Assembly (NCBI RefSeq): GCF_030253575.1
Contig: NC_080564.1
Coordinates: 7,856,501 to 7,920,500, forward strand
Origin: Rhododendron vialii
Taxonomy: Eukaryota; Streptophyta; Magnoliopsida; Ericales; Ericaceae
Direction of reading: 5' to 3'
DNA: 64,000 nt
A model generated the notes under the pieces. That model had not been told where the DNA came from. It worked only from the letters and a program-made list of their open reading frames with translations, and searched no databases. The position numbers and the translations under genes were made by a program. Position 1 is the stretch's first letter, and every line of letters begins with the position of its first letter. Of the stretch, positions 1 through 12,477 are shown one piece after another.

Positions 1-116
1 AATATGCTTGATTAGTAAATAAATTAGGTTCAGCTCGTTTACAGCCGAGCTCGTTTATTCCTAAACGAGCTGAGCATGAATACAATAAAGCCCTACCCAA
101 CTCGTTTGCAGCCCGT
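1..116. repeat. GAGC/CTCGTTTA palindromic repeat, transposon end
   Basis: Short inverted blocks such as AGCTCGTTTACAGCCGAGCT and CTCGTTTGCAGCCC fill the left edge. The same vocabulary recurs at 57407-57740 and 58434-58537, so this is the end of a dispersed element of that type. It lies in the first intron of the minus-strand gene that starts at 368, about 30 bp past its splice donor. The other end is outside the window. Confidence 0.5.
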
Positions 117-145
117 CATTAAGGAAAAATAAACTAAATACATAC

Positions 146-368
146 TGGGTGTTGAAGCATCTGGGCGGTTGTTGCTCTGGCTCTTGCAAATGAATGATCT
201 TGTAGCAGCACCTCCGGCGGCAGCGAGGCAGAGGTTTTGGGAGAAAAGGGGGTTTGATTGGCGGAAGAACAGTTGTTTCTGGGCGGGTGAAGTGGTGGTG
301 GTTTTCGGTGAAAGCTTAAGGGAGGCAGAGAAGGTTCTGAGCGAAGCAGAGGTGGAAAAGGCAGCCAT
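146..368 (-). CDS. first exon of a probable plastid-targeted protein (partial, unidentified)
   Basis: Minus-strand ATG at 368 opens 74 codons rich in Ser, Thr, Ala and Lys with no Asp or Glu until about residue 70 (MAAFSTSASLRTFSASLKLS...). This is the usual composition of a chloroplast transit peptide. The exon ends in phase 1 (...ASTP plus one base) at a donor reading GTATGT at 145-140. Translation past it runs into an uninformative tail, so I end the exon at 146. A TATA box stands 88 bp upstream of the ATG. All later exons lie left of the window, so I cannot name the product. A mitochondrial presequence is the main alternative reading of the N-terminus. Confidence 0.6.
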
Positions 369-455
369 TGTGTGCGAGGATTTTTAGGAGAGAGAAAGTG
401 AAGAGGGTTTAGTGAGAGATGAGAATGGGATGAAGGGGTGTGGGGAGCAGGTAGA

Positions 456-465
456 GTATTTATAG
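456..465 (-). promoter_or_regulatory. TATA box of the left-edge gene
   Basis: On the minus strand the sequence reads CTATAAATAC, 88 bp upstream of the ATG at 368. This predicts a transcription start near 425-430 and a leader of about 60 nt, normal for a nuclear plant gene. Confidence 0.6.
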
Positions 466-480
466 GGAAGAAGATGTTAA

Positions 481-1407
481 AAGTATTTAATGTGAGTGGA
501 AAAATGGAGATTGTTTTAGGTGTGTAGGGATTGGGTTTTTCTGTTGCACCGTCGTGGACGGTGGTGGAAGGTGGTTGTGATGAGGAAAAGGGTCAAAGAG
601 GCTTTAAACTTGTCCATACTGAAAAGTTCAATAAAGTTACAAAATGAATTCGATTGCGCACGTGGAATTTCATCCTGTAAAATGATTTTTACGTTGTGAA
701 ATTTAAGGAGCCCTCAAAGTTAACCAAGAATAGCCCGTGAGGAGTCTTGCACTTCACTAAGAGGTTAGGAAAGTATAGTCTAATAGATAACAATGACGTA
801 ATTACTGGGCAGGGCCTTGTGAGTTGTCGCACCCAATAAATTGTCTTCATCACAAGTCTAAAAAATTAAATTAGTGAATCTCGAGGGGAACTTCTCTTGA
901 ACAAATAACGAGTTGATATAGTCGCAACCGGATCGAATTGGTTATTTTGTAGAGCTCGACGTATAAAACATCTATAATTAAATTAAGCCAATCGGATGCT
1001 TGTAACACATGACATGTATGAAATTTTTATGCTGAAAGTTTATATTCTAAATTATTTTTGCAATCGCCCATTTTGCAAGAACAATGAACTTAATTACTCC
1101 ACTAAGTTATCGAAATACGATCAACTTGATTTTTCCAAGAGATGATCTATATGTCGACTTTACCCGCTGAAGCTTCGGATTAAATTTTGAGACATGGCAC
1201 CATCCGTATGTTGCTGTCACGAGACTTCGCGTGCTAGCACACTACTGTTGTTCTTAGTTCATTAGTGATTCAAAAGGTAGACCTTAATTAATTTCATATC
1301 TAGTAGTATTAATTACAGTATCATTTTGGATCACTACTGCAATAAATATGAATGGTCTAAAAATCTTATCGGATTGATAGTCTTAATGACAAAGGGGTGG
1401 TTTGGCT
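481..1407. other. intergenic, upstream of the left-edge gene
   Basis: AT-rich sequence with no convincing exon, RNA gene or repeat boundary. The part nearest 480 is presumably promoter of the minus-strand gene. Confidence 0.5.
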
Positions 1408-1434
1408 TAAGAGCATCCATAGTGGAATAATTAA

Positions 1435-1569
1435 GGGAAAATGGCAGTCAAGGATAAGTTTTGATAATTAATACTACCTGTGAAGGACATTTTCAGCATT
1501 AACAAGTATTCTTAGCTTGTCCTTGGCAGGTATTAATTATCAAAACACGTCATGGGCCGTCATTTTTCC
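1435..1569 (+). mobile_element. palindromic MULE-type MITE, copy 1
   Basis: A 135-bp element starting GGGAAAATGG and ending in the complement of GGAAAAATGACGG. It is flanked by a perfect 9-bp repeat AATAATTAA (1426-1434 and 1570-1578). It shares TTTTGATAATTAATA arms and the core GGACATTTTCAGCATTAACA with the copies at 17819-17950 and 55686-55810. A 9-bp target duplication points to Mutator-like transposase mobilisation. It inserted into the larger Harbinger-like element. Confidence 0.85.
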
Positions 1570-1762
1570 AATAATTAAAAGTCAATTAATAATTAAAAGT
1601 TGGCACATCATTTTTTTGTTATGCATTTATGGGGTTGCTGAGGTTAGTAATGTAGAGATTCTCAATGGTACAATTAAAATTGAATAACTAAAACTTGTTA
1701 TATCACCTTTTCAACTTAGAAAAATCGAGAAATTGTGACATAGAAGACATTTTTTTAAAAAT

Positions 1763-2515
1763 AGGTTTCAAACTAATAAAAATAGGTTATTAGAAAAAGA
1801 GAAAATAGTTTTTTAAAAGCTTTGATTTAAAAAAAAAACAATTTTCAGGAAAAAGTTTTAAAAAAACAGTTTTCGAATAAAAAAAAAGTTTTTGAAAAAA
1901 AATGTTTTAATAAAAAAAATGTTTTGAAATAAACAGTTTTTGCAAAAAAAATAAAATAAATTTGAAGTATTTTTCTTAGAAACATGTTGGAAATGGAAGA
2001 GAGAGAGAAGGTTTTTGTATAATAATGGTGTACTTGATTGAGAAAATGTAGGGACAACTAAATTTGGTTATTGGCAAAAAGTTGATAGTTTGATTATCCA
2101 ATAGCTAAAATTTGATGGGTTGCTAAGTTTGGTTATTTTTATTAGGTTTCAAACTGATAAAAATAGGTTATTAGAAAAAGAGAAAATAGTTTTTTAAAAG
2201 CTTTGATTTAAAAAAAAAACAATTTTCAGGAAAAAGTTTAAAAAAAACAGTTTTCGAATAAAAAAAAAGTTTTTGAAAAAAAATGTTTTAATAAAAAAAT
2301 TGTTTTGAAATAAACAGTTTTTGCAAAAAAAAAAAAAAAATTTAAAGTATTTTTCTTAGAAACATGATGGAAATGGAAGAAAGAGAAGGTTTTTGTGTAA
2401 TGATGGTGTACTTGATTGAGAAAATGTAGGGACAACTAAATTTGGTTATTGGAAAAAAGTTGATAGTTTGATTATTCAAGAGCTAAAATTTGATGAGTTG
2501 CTAAGTTTGGTTATT
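1763..2515. repeat. 381-bp tandem duplication inside the MITE
   Basis: Two adjacent units (about 1763-2143 and 2144-2515) share the same order of landmarks: AGGTTTCAAACT, a run of A-rich blocks, GGTGTACTTGATTGAG and TTGCTAAGTTTGGTTATT. The offset between matching bases is 381. They differ by a few substitutions and homopolymer indels. Confidence 0.85.
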
Positions 2516-2599
2516 CCAATGTAGCTCTTTTTTGAGCAAATATTGTTAGAAATGTTTTGGTTTTGATTACACCATTGTGGATGCTCTAAAAAGCCAAAC

Positions 2600-2780
2600 T
2601 GGGGATGGTGTTGTGCGGGAGGTGCACAACTCCATTTGAGCCGTCCGTTTGGTAATTCAGTGGTCTAGATTTCATCTCAGCAATGAACAGCTTTGATGTT
2701 ACACTATGGAGATGAGATTTAGACTGTTAAATTGCCAAACGACGGCTCAGATGGTGCACATCACCCGCACGACACCACGT
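2600..2780. mobile_element. foldback MITE, hairpin of about 180 bp
   Basis: The left arm (about 2603-2682: GTGCGGGAGGTGCACA, GAGCCGTCCGTTTGG, TAGATTTCATCTC) pairs imperfectly with the right arm (about 2707-2778) around a loop of roughly 25 bp. There is no coding capacity. I could not define a target duplication. Confidence 0.65.
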
Positions 2781-4700
<1,920 letters not shown>

Positions 4701-4720
4701 CTCCTCCTATTTTTTTTCCC

Positions 4721-4730
4721 TATATATAAA
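4721..4730 (+). promoter_or_regulatory. candidate TATA box
   Basis: TATATATAAA follows a C/T-rich stretch. Downstream lies a GA tract (4928-4947) and plus-strand sequence with T-rich, intron-like character. It could be the promoter of the locus at about 4755-9080. Confidence 0.4.
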
Positions 4731-6878
4731 GGAAGAGTTTTTCGGTGGTCATACTTTCAATTTGGGACGAATTTACCTTTTAATTTTGGGCATTTTACAG
4801 ATTGCCCAGGCCAGATGGGTATAATTGTAATTTTAATCCTGGCCGCGTGGCGTGTTCTCCACCGCTTTCTCTCACCTACCACTTTATCACTCCCCTTGAT
4901 TTTGGCGTTTTACACAGAATGGTGTTTAGAGAGAGAGAGAGAGAGAGGACGATGAAGGCAGCCACGACGACGACGATGATGATGTTGACGATGACGATAA
5001 CGACGACGAAAAGGGCAGCAATGAAGAAGGCAAATGAGAGAGGTGATTTTGTTTTGCTAAGTTTCCGCAAATTTCGACGGATTGCGTGTTCAATTTGCAC
5101 AGATCTGTTAATTCTGGTTTGTATTTTCCGTGCTTTCTCTTCACTTGGATTTTTTTCAGTTGGAATGAACTCTGGGGAATGATTTGGCCTCTGTTTTTTA
5201 TGTTTTGAATCTTCTGCCCTGTTGGTGGCTTTGAAGAGGTAACTCTTGCGATCGACTCTACTTTTCGATCTTAGTTATGGCGATGAGGTTCCAGGCAAGG
5301 AAGCCGAAGTACAAGAGTTGATTTTGATTATTTGGAGATTTGTTTTAGTTTTTTTTTTTATGAAAGGAAAAAAAAAAACCCTTCATGTGCCATCGCTCTA
5401 AATTCTGCAGGTATTCTCCAATTTGGGATTCGAATTTCGAGTAAACTGTTCAGTTTTTCTTCTCTATTCTGTGTATATATACATATATAGATATATGTAA
5501 GGAATGCGTATATGTATAGAAGTTTGCAGATTCACCTTACCTTGGATTCTTGTCGCTTTGAACGTACAGACTGCGACAGTTAGGGTTTGTGAATTGGTTT
5601 TTTTCATCAAATAGATCTCGACCTCACTGCCTGAAATCTTACGTTTAGTAGAAGAAATTGTAATTAGCTGATCAACGAGCTTTGTTTTTGATGAATTCGT
5701 GTTGGTTTTGAACTTGCATGGATTATTTGAGATTCTGTTCAAAACTGATACATACAAGAAAAAGGAAAAGAAATTTTGTATATATAGATATTGAAGGATA
5801 AGGTTGGAGATTTATGGATGGATGGACAGGTCTTCGTGTTTCTAAGCCATTTGTTTGTTTATTTTCTAGTTCAGTTTCCAAATAAGATTTTGATTTAGGG
5901 TTTCGTGTGTTTTTGGACGATTTAGGTCAAAACAAAAAGGGGTTTGTTTGTTGTCTCTGTTTTTTTGGGTGAATTTAGTTTGTGTTTTTTAAATATGGAA
6001 AGCAGATAAAGAACTTACTAGAGTCCAATATTGAGTACTATTTGTTCTTTTGTAGTTGTGTTGGTTTCTCCCCGGCTGTAAGTTACATGGTTTGCATGCA
6101 TGTGCCGTTCCAAGCAAGTATCGATGAGCTTTTGGCCTTCAATCTACCAACTAATACACATTGAGAGCAATATTATTTCTACTTGCTGTTTCTTTCCAAA
6201 CATGATTAAAAAGTGGAAGATAAGCTCTGGTTTTAGCCAAAATCTTGTCCTTAATTGCGAGAACTATTCGAGGGACTGTGCTTTGATTATTTCGGAAGGA
6301 CTCTATCAGATTCTGTGTTTCTTTGTTATATTCAGCTTACGAAATCAGAACTTAGAACTGAAAAATTAAGTAATTGATGATTCAATCCACCAAGAGAGAG
6401 CTACAAAATTTATGAGTCAATGTAGGAGTACAGATTCTTGGATTGAACAATACATTGGGTTAGGTTTGCATGTTACTTCTCTATGTGCTTGTTTTGTATT
6501 CTTGGTGATCTGTGCATTATCATCTAATAAATATAGCCCATTTGTGCTTGTCCATTACTCCATTAAAAAACTAGAGCTTGTGGTACACTGGTTATTAAGT
6601 TTTTCTCCATTTCCTAAAGCTGATTGATTTGTGCTGTTTGAGGCTTTGGTCTGACCAGTTCAATTTACTCTCCCAAAGATTTTGATTCTATTATACCAAA
6701 GTTGGGCTTTCACGTGTTATCAGTTGTGTTCTTTTGTCCATGATATTAGAGTTTGAGTAAGTAATAAGATTTATAATGGCTCCAACAGGGTAGGGATGAC
6801 CATTTTGAGAAGAATAGAGAATTATCAAGTTGTTGGCGTTTCTGAATAGCCTATTTGAAGCATTCCAAATGCTCATAA

Positions 6879-6953
6879 GGGGAACAGGTGCTTGCAGATT
6901 GGCCTTCTTGGCTTGTTAAGGTAGCTGGCGAAGCTATCAAGGGACAGATACTG
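6879..6953 (+). pseudogene. exon fragment of a plant CDK-like Ser/Thr kinase (N-terminal region)
   Basis: One frame reads GEQVLADWPSWLVKVAGEAI followed by KGQIL and a stop. Plant CDC2/CDK-like kinases of the IBS1 / At1g18670 type have a near-identical segment (EQV.AGWP.WL..VAGEAI.GW) just before the kinase domain. Here the match stops where family members continue toward the glycine-rich loop, and a stop lies a few codons upstream. So this is a detached fragment, not an active kinase. It may be a captured exon or what is left of a gene. The family call comes from memory of the motif. Confidence 0.6.
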
Positions 6954-7379
6954 TAGAGATCTGATAGTTTTAGAAAGTTAGATAAGGTAACATTCCTCCT
7001 TTTTAAAAATTTAATGGTTTACTTGCATTTCTTTTTTTGTACTAGATTAGAAAATGGTTGACTTGCATTTAGGTTTTACTGTGAGACAAGGAAACTTGTT
7101 ATTTCAGGTCACTATATATTTCTGAAAATTGCATATATTAGTATAATCTTCATTTTAATAATTGCTTGTTTGTAGCTTAGTTTAGTCGGGAAATACAAAA
7201 TGCCTATTTAAAATTTTAGTTAGTTTTTCAATGGTCTGAGTATTTGTTTATTTTTAAGCCTTGATCTTCTGTTGTGTCTTGAAATTCAAAAAGGTTTGTA
7301 TAGGTAGATTGTAACCTTTCTCGTATAACTATATTGAATCTGCAAGATTGTATCACGTTGCGCTCTAACTAATTTTACT

Positions 7380-8655
7380 TTGGTGAGATGGACATGTCTA
7401 AAATCCTCTTTAGTGAAAGATAAGCAATCGGGAGAAGAAGTAAGATTAAAAAGATGGTTAAAAGATCTTAAGATTGATATGCTTCTTCTTCAAGAGACAA
7501 AACTAAAGGACATATTAAAGGCTGTTATTGGCTCACTCGGGGGTGTTACTGACTGTGATTATCTAGAAGTCGATGCTATTGGCAGTGCTGGGGGACTACT
7601 AACAATTTGGAATTCTGACTTCTTCAAGTTGGAAGCTGCATGCTGCAATAGAAATTTTATTTTGCTAAAAGATACAATCCCTTCAAACTTTTAGTGCATT
7701 ATTATCAATATATATGGCCCTTGCTCTCTTACTGATAGAAGATGCATGTGTTGGGGCTATTTTTGGGTTCTCTTTGGTCTTTGGGCTATGTGTGTTAGGC
7801 TGTGGTGGGGTGGGCTTTGGGGCTGTTTTTTGGGATCTCTGTGGAATTTTTCTGGATGGTTTTGACTCGTCCATGGGTGAGTTGAGGTGTCGAGGTTGTA
7901 TTTTGCAAGTTGGTTGGGGATTGGTTGGTTGGAGGCTGTAAGTTTTGGCTGGGTTTGGGGTTTTTTTTATTCCTCACTTTCTTATACCCCTTTTTAACTC
8001 CTAAGTTTGGAGGGCTAAGAGTTTTATGGTGGAGCTTCCTCTCATTCTCTGGAATCAATTGGGCTGAGCTGATGTATCTCTTACCAACTCCATCCCTAGA
8101 GGGCTAAGAGATTAACCATGTACTTCTTGGAGGGCTAAGAGACCTTAAAGTGTGAGCATGAAGCTTTACTCATTACTACCGTGTCTTATTCTCAAAGAAT
8201 ACAGCTTGTTATTGTGCTACTCTCTGGAATCTATTCTGCTGGGTTTGGAACCTTCATTGCTGGATTTTTCATGGCACGTGTGGCATTATCTTAGATTGGA
8301 AATGGACTTCAACTGGAGCGTTGGTGAACTATTCTACTTCTATTCGATTGCTTATGGCCCATGGCTGTTGAAATCACTTGTGGTAGTTCCAGTCATATAT
8401 ACAGTGAATGTTTGTTCCCCGTTCCATAGGTGCTGTTCAAACCTCTTGTGGCAGTTCCATTTCTTTTCTGTTTTGTTTGCCTCGTTTGTTGATTACTTAT
8501 CAACCGGCTTTTTGGCTTTTGTTGTTTTGATGTTTTGGATAGGTGCCAATCTTGTTGGGATGTATCCAAGGCATCTTTTTTTGGGATTATCTCTTGTATT
8601 TTGTTCTCCTCTCTCTTAATATATTTTTCTTCTTCGCTGTTCAAAAAGAAAAAAA
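7380..8655 (+). mobile_element. LINE retrotransposon remnant (endonuclease piece plus 3' end)
   Basis: Codons from 7380 to 7694 carry the APE-type endonuclease signature of plant L1-like ORF2: LLLQETKL with the catalytic Glu context, then SAGGLLTIWN. After about 7710 the frame breaks. No reverse transcriptase motif (such as YADD) is visible. The 3' portion (about 8520-8655) ends with TTGTATTTTG, TTAATATATTT, CTTCTTCGCTGTTCAAAAAG and an impure A tail, as plant LINE 3' UTRs do. It therefore looks like a copy with a large internal deletion, or two neighbouring fragments. The word AGGGCTAAGAG occurs three times between 8010 and 8142. Confidence 0.7.
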
Positions 8656-9080
8656 GAAAGATAGGTTGGTTGCTAGCATGCTATAGAATACTTGAAACAG
8701 GGTCCCTATATGATGGTACTGTTTGTAATGTGTTGCAATCTGGATGCTGTACGCATAGCGAACAGTAGCATTTCTTAGTTACATATCATGAATATCAAGA
8801 AATGTTGATGTGTTTTTGTTAGCACACAGGTGCCTTTCCAAATCTGCACTTGGAACAGCCCAATCAAGTGAGAGCTGAACTGCCCATGCATGCCGTGGAG
8901 TGAGATTTGAAGTGAAGCCACAGATGCTTTAGTATAAGACCTATGTATTGCAGTAGTTTCTTGAGAACTAACAGTTTGATAGTATTTGGTAGTCCACTTT
9001 TGTTAGGCTTACTCTTTGCTCTTTACTAATACGCCTTTGGATTGATTGTTTGAATTATTTCGTTACAAGAAATGTTGAAA

Positions 9081-9890
9081 ATTCTTTAAAGCTTGACAAT
9101 GTAGTTCGCAACACCCGCAGAAGAATGACTCCAGTGGAGAACTCCCAATATGTGTAGATTTGTTTTCACTCAGACATTAAAATTTTTGAAACTATCGCGA
9201 AACATGAATGTGCATGTGGATGGTGTGTTGCCTTTCCTCTTCAACGGGCATGGCATTCGTGCCTTGCACGAACAGTGAACCTAGTATGTAAAATACAGTA
9301 AGTTTTTTGCATAGTAAAGGTAAAAATAGAGAGACTAGTGCAATATGTATCTTAAAAGTAGGTAGCTAAAATTAAGAAGTGACTTCAATTTGGATAGCTA
9401 AATTGCTCCAAAATTTACGCAGGGTGTTGTTCAATTCTTGCCCTTAATCTTTTACCTTTGTGAAGTCTTTCGCAAAAAGATTTTTAAGACGGTACTGCAC
9501 CATGCGTTAATCTTCATGTTGTGTTTTGGGGGAGTATGGTCGACAAGAAGGCAGCACACCAAGAGTGAAGCCTGCACGTACCTAGCTTAATTTGACTCTT
9601 AATACGGGAAAACTTACCCGGTTTAGACATACAGTATTAAAGATTGATAAACTGTGAGCTCTTTCTTGATTATATGGGTGGTGATACATGGCTGTTTTTA
9701 GTTGGTGGAGCTAGGGATTTGTCTGGTTAATTCTATCAACACGCGAAACCTCAGCCCGCTAACTAACTATGTGGAGCTAATGCTCAATAACTAAAATCTC
9801 AAAGGGTCTATAGCTTTTCAGGCCAAGGAAATATTTATAACCTTGACCGACCGGATTACTTTTAAGATTTCATCGTGATGTATAACCTAT
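9081..9890. other. intergenic DNA
   Basis: No supported gene or repeat; any 3' UTR of the 4.7-9.1 kb locus would lie at its left end. Confidence 0.4.
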
Positions 9891-9896
9891 CAAGGA

Positions 9897-10225
9897 ATCG
9901 GAGATTCTGTAGTGCACATCCGCACTACATGACTGTGGTGTATTATTCTAACCGTCCAAAAGTATTTTCAATGATTTAAGCCATTGATTGTTGAGATAAT
10001 GCACTACAGGGTTTCTGGATCCACCTATCAGTGCATCAAGTCATGGAAGGTAAGTCTGGTTTCACCCTCCCCATATCCATACTCTCTCTCCTTGCTCTCC
10101 GGTGGAAGAAGTACCATTGATTACTGAGATAGCCGATCTCTGGATCCAATTATCAGTGCATCAAATAAAGGAAGGTAAGTCTAGTTTCACCCTACCCATA
10201 ACGATGCCATGCATACTCTCTCTAC
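9897..10225. repeat. small foldback followed by a local duplication
   Basis: TCTGTAGTGCA near 9908 is inverted at about 10000-10010 (TGCACTACAGG), enclosing about 100 bp. The block about 9981-10087 (CCATTGATTGTTGAGATA ... GGAAGGTAAGTCTGGTTTCACCC) recurs with substitutions at about 10114-10225. The offset is 125-133 bp because of a small indel. Confidence 0.6.
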
Positions 10226-10479
10226 TCTCTCTCGTGGGACCAAAACCAAAAGATGGAAAGAGTCTTTCTCCGGTAAGACTGAGGAAAGTGCCACACGTAC
10301 CTTCCCAGTTTCTTCTAGATCTCTGGTCTCAACTCTCTTTTTGAGGAGATTCACAGCGGGACCAAGGTGCACCACTTTTCTACTCTCTCTCGTGAGGTGA
10401 AAATGTCTGAAGTTTCACTTTCTCCTTCTCTCGTGAGTGAATGGAACTAACCTTGGGAGTTGGGACTCAGAAGCTACAG

Positions 10480-10482
<3 letters not shown>

Positions 10483-10519
<37 letters not shown>
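10483..10519. repeat. (AG)n microsatellite, about 37 bp
   Basis: Uninterrupted AG tract; the preceding 10200-10450 stretch is also rich in CTCTCT motifs. Confidence 0.95.
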
Positions 10520-10522
<3 letters not shown>

Positions 10523-11018
10523 TCACAAAAAAAAAAAAAACTTTTTGGAAAGTTGACCCATATATAATATGGTGGGATTAATTTTTAGCGTGCCTCGCCT
10601 AAATAAATGAAAATTAAACACCGCGGCTAGATAAATGAAAAAGAGGATATTTGAAGGTTTTTACGGCTTTTTTTTTCTATAGGTAAGGTTTTTACTGTTT
10701 CATCGCACAAAAAATAAAATATATTCAAAAAAATTGGCCCTACTTTGGAAATCGACGTGGAATAAGCTCTAATAACAGAAAATCCCGGTTGTTAATAATA
10801 TACTATGGAATGCAACGGCCATGTCTACCATGAGATTATCATGTGCTGACATGTCTTCATCGCACGGTACAGTATTGTATCTTCATGATCTTCTTCCTCC
10901 TCTCCTACTTTTCACACATAATAATACAGAATAAAAAACAGCTTGAGACACCAAAGACCAAACATGGCCCGGTCTTCTGCCATTGGTGTCGTTTATTTAC
11001 ACTAATTAATTTAATCAC

Positions 11019-11020
<2 letters not shown>
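10520..11020. other. intergenic DNA
   Basis: No feature seen beyond A/T runs. Confidence 0.4.

Positions 11021-11021
<1 letters not shown>

Positions 11022-11102
<81 letters not shown>
11022..11102. repeat. (CT)40 microsatellite
   Basis: About 80 bp of pure CT repeat, followed by TATATAT. Confidence 0.97.
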
Positions 11103-11106
<4 letters not shown>

Positions 11107-12425
11107 ATATATTGTTATTTGATAATGATACACACCATGCCAGCCCAGGTAAGGCTCAAAATGTGAAGCCACTTTAGGGACCAAAAAATACACTCCTTTT
11201 GTTCCTAAAAGATAGTCCACAATGAAAAATTGTATAATTTTCGGACAAAAAAAATACAATACTTCGTTGCATGACTTTTCAGTCTAGGTTATGAAGAACT
11301 AATTGAGATATTTAATTTAACGTCAATAAATTTTAGAAAGTATAGTACACAAAAGTATTTTATCGTGTGATTCAAAAATTACACGTCCTTTTTCAGTAGA
11401 CTTTCGTTGAAGAATGGAGGCACTAAAAGGGCAATGACATATACCATGAGGATTACGCGACACTCTGTCACGAAGACAAATTAATTAAAAAAACAGCAGA
11501 CAAAAACTGTGTGGCAAGCAGAAGGGAATCCAGAGACTCAATTGTAAATTTGTGGTAAGCAATCAAAATTGGGTATGTTTATTGTTAATCCCATCTTTAT
11601 GCTTGGAATTAGGTGAACATTCGAATCCCTATTGCAATCTTCTTCTTTCTTTATGGGAGTTTGAATACAATTTTGTCTTGAGTCTTGATCTCTTGTTCCT
11701 TCATTTATATATAGGAGGAATATTTGGTAGAGGTGTAGTGTAAATAAATGGTATGAAAACCCCCCTCTGCAGTTTCAAGTAAATATTAGTATAAGGATAC
11801 GACTCCTCTCAAGTTTACTAGTGGACTGCACACGGGGTTCAATCTGGGCATTTCCAACTTGATTTTGGGTCCACTTCGATGAGCGGACTCATTCATATTG
11901 TAATATTCGAAGAGAAAAAAAATCACTTTCTAAAAAATCATGTTAATTTGAGACTTATAAACACATGATCGGAGTACATTTATACTGGAAAAAAAAATGA
12001 GTTAGGCACACTACATTTCAAATCAAAATCCTATTTTTTGAGATAAATGTACTTCGATTGAGTATTGATTGATATACGATTAACATTTGTTTTTATGGGG
12101 CTGCTTTGCCGAGCAAAAAAAAAAAAAATTTGTTTTTATGGGATTGTTATGCTCGATGAATTCTACAATATCAATGAGTTCGATCATCAAAGTAAACTCG
12201 AAATGAAGTCGGAAAATAACCGGAGTACACTAGTAAACTTGAGACGAGCCATCTCCAAAATATTAATTATACTCCGGAAGTACTGGCAGTCATGTTGACT
12301 GTGGAGAACAGCTGCATGCATTCCAAAAGACAAAACTTTTTGACCGTCATGTGAGGCTACGGATCCAACCCCATTTAAAACTAGGGTTGGCAACTTTGGA
12401 GAGAGAGAGAGATTCCATCAAAATT
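11103..12425. other. intergenic DNA
   Basis: No exon or element recognised. Short frames here have no support. Confidence 0.4.
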
Positions 12426-12428
12426 ATT

Positions 12429-12429
<1 letters not shown>

Positions 12430-12474
<45 letters not shown>
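12430..12474. repeat. (GA)22 microsatellite
   Basis: Pure GA tract of about 44 bp; a shorter GA run precedes it at about 12398-12410. Confidence 0.95.

Positions 12475-12477
<3 letters not shown>

Larger units (their letters stand above)
1411..2586. mobile_element. PIF/Harbinger-like MITE with GAGCATCCAYARTGG ends
   Basis: The left end reads GAGCATCCATAGTGG and the right end, reverse-complemented, GAGCATCCACAATGG. Both ends are flanked by TAA (1408-1410 and 2587-2589), the 3-bp target duplication typical of PIF/Harbinger elements. The 1.18-kb body has no transposase frame. It carries a nested 135-bp MITE near its left end and an internal 381-bp tandem duplication. A relative sits at 18246-19210 with near-identical ends and shared internal phrases such as GTTGCTAAGTTTGGTTATT. 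Frames inside are poly-Phe/Lys artefacts of A/T runs. Confidence 0.8.
4755..9080 (+). pseudogene. possible transcribed, decayed locus (non-coding or pseudogene)
   Basis: Downstream of the TATA-like box, the plus strand has the U-rich texture of plant introns for about 4 kb. Several AG acceptors precede short open stretches. The only recognisable coding pieces are a kinase fragment at 6879-6953 and LINE sequence at 7380-8655. A 14-codon ORF starts at 5278 (MAMRFQARKPKYKS). Near 8830-8904 an acceptor-like CACACAG is followed by 24 open codons ending ...AELPMHAVE and a stop, which I do not recognise. The (ACG/ATG)n leader at 4951-5040 encodes only simple-sequence peptide. No continuous protein emerges, so I treat it as non-coding or decayed; a real gene with short exons is not excluded. 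Confidence 0.3.

Noticed and set aside
4802..5182. 126-codon frame with Thr/Met repeats
   Set aside because: Driven by GA and ACG/ATG simple sequence; the parts after it match nothing known to me. Kept only as part of a possible transcript.
8152..8619. 155-codon plus-strand frame
   Set aside because: Hydrophobic, T-rich and inside the LINE 3' region; no domain recognised.
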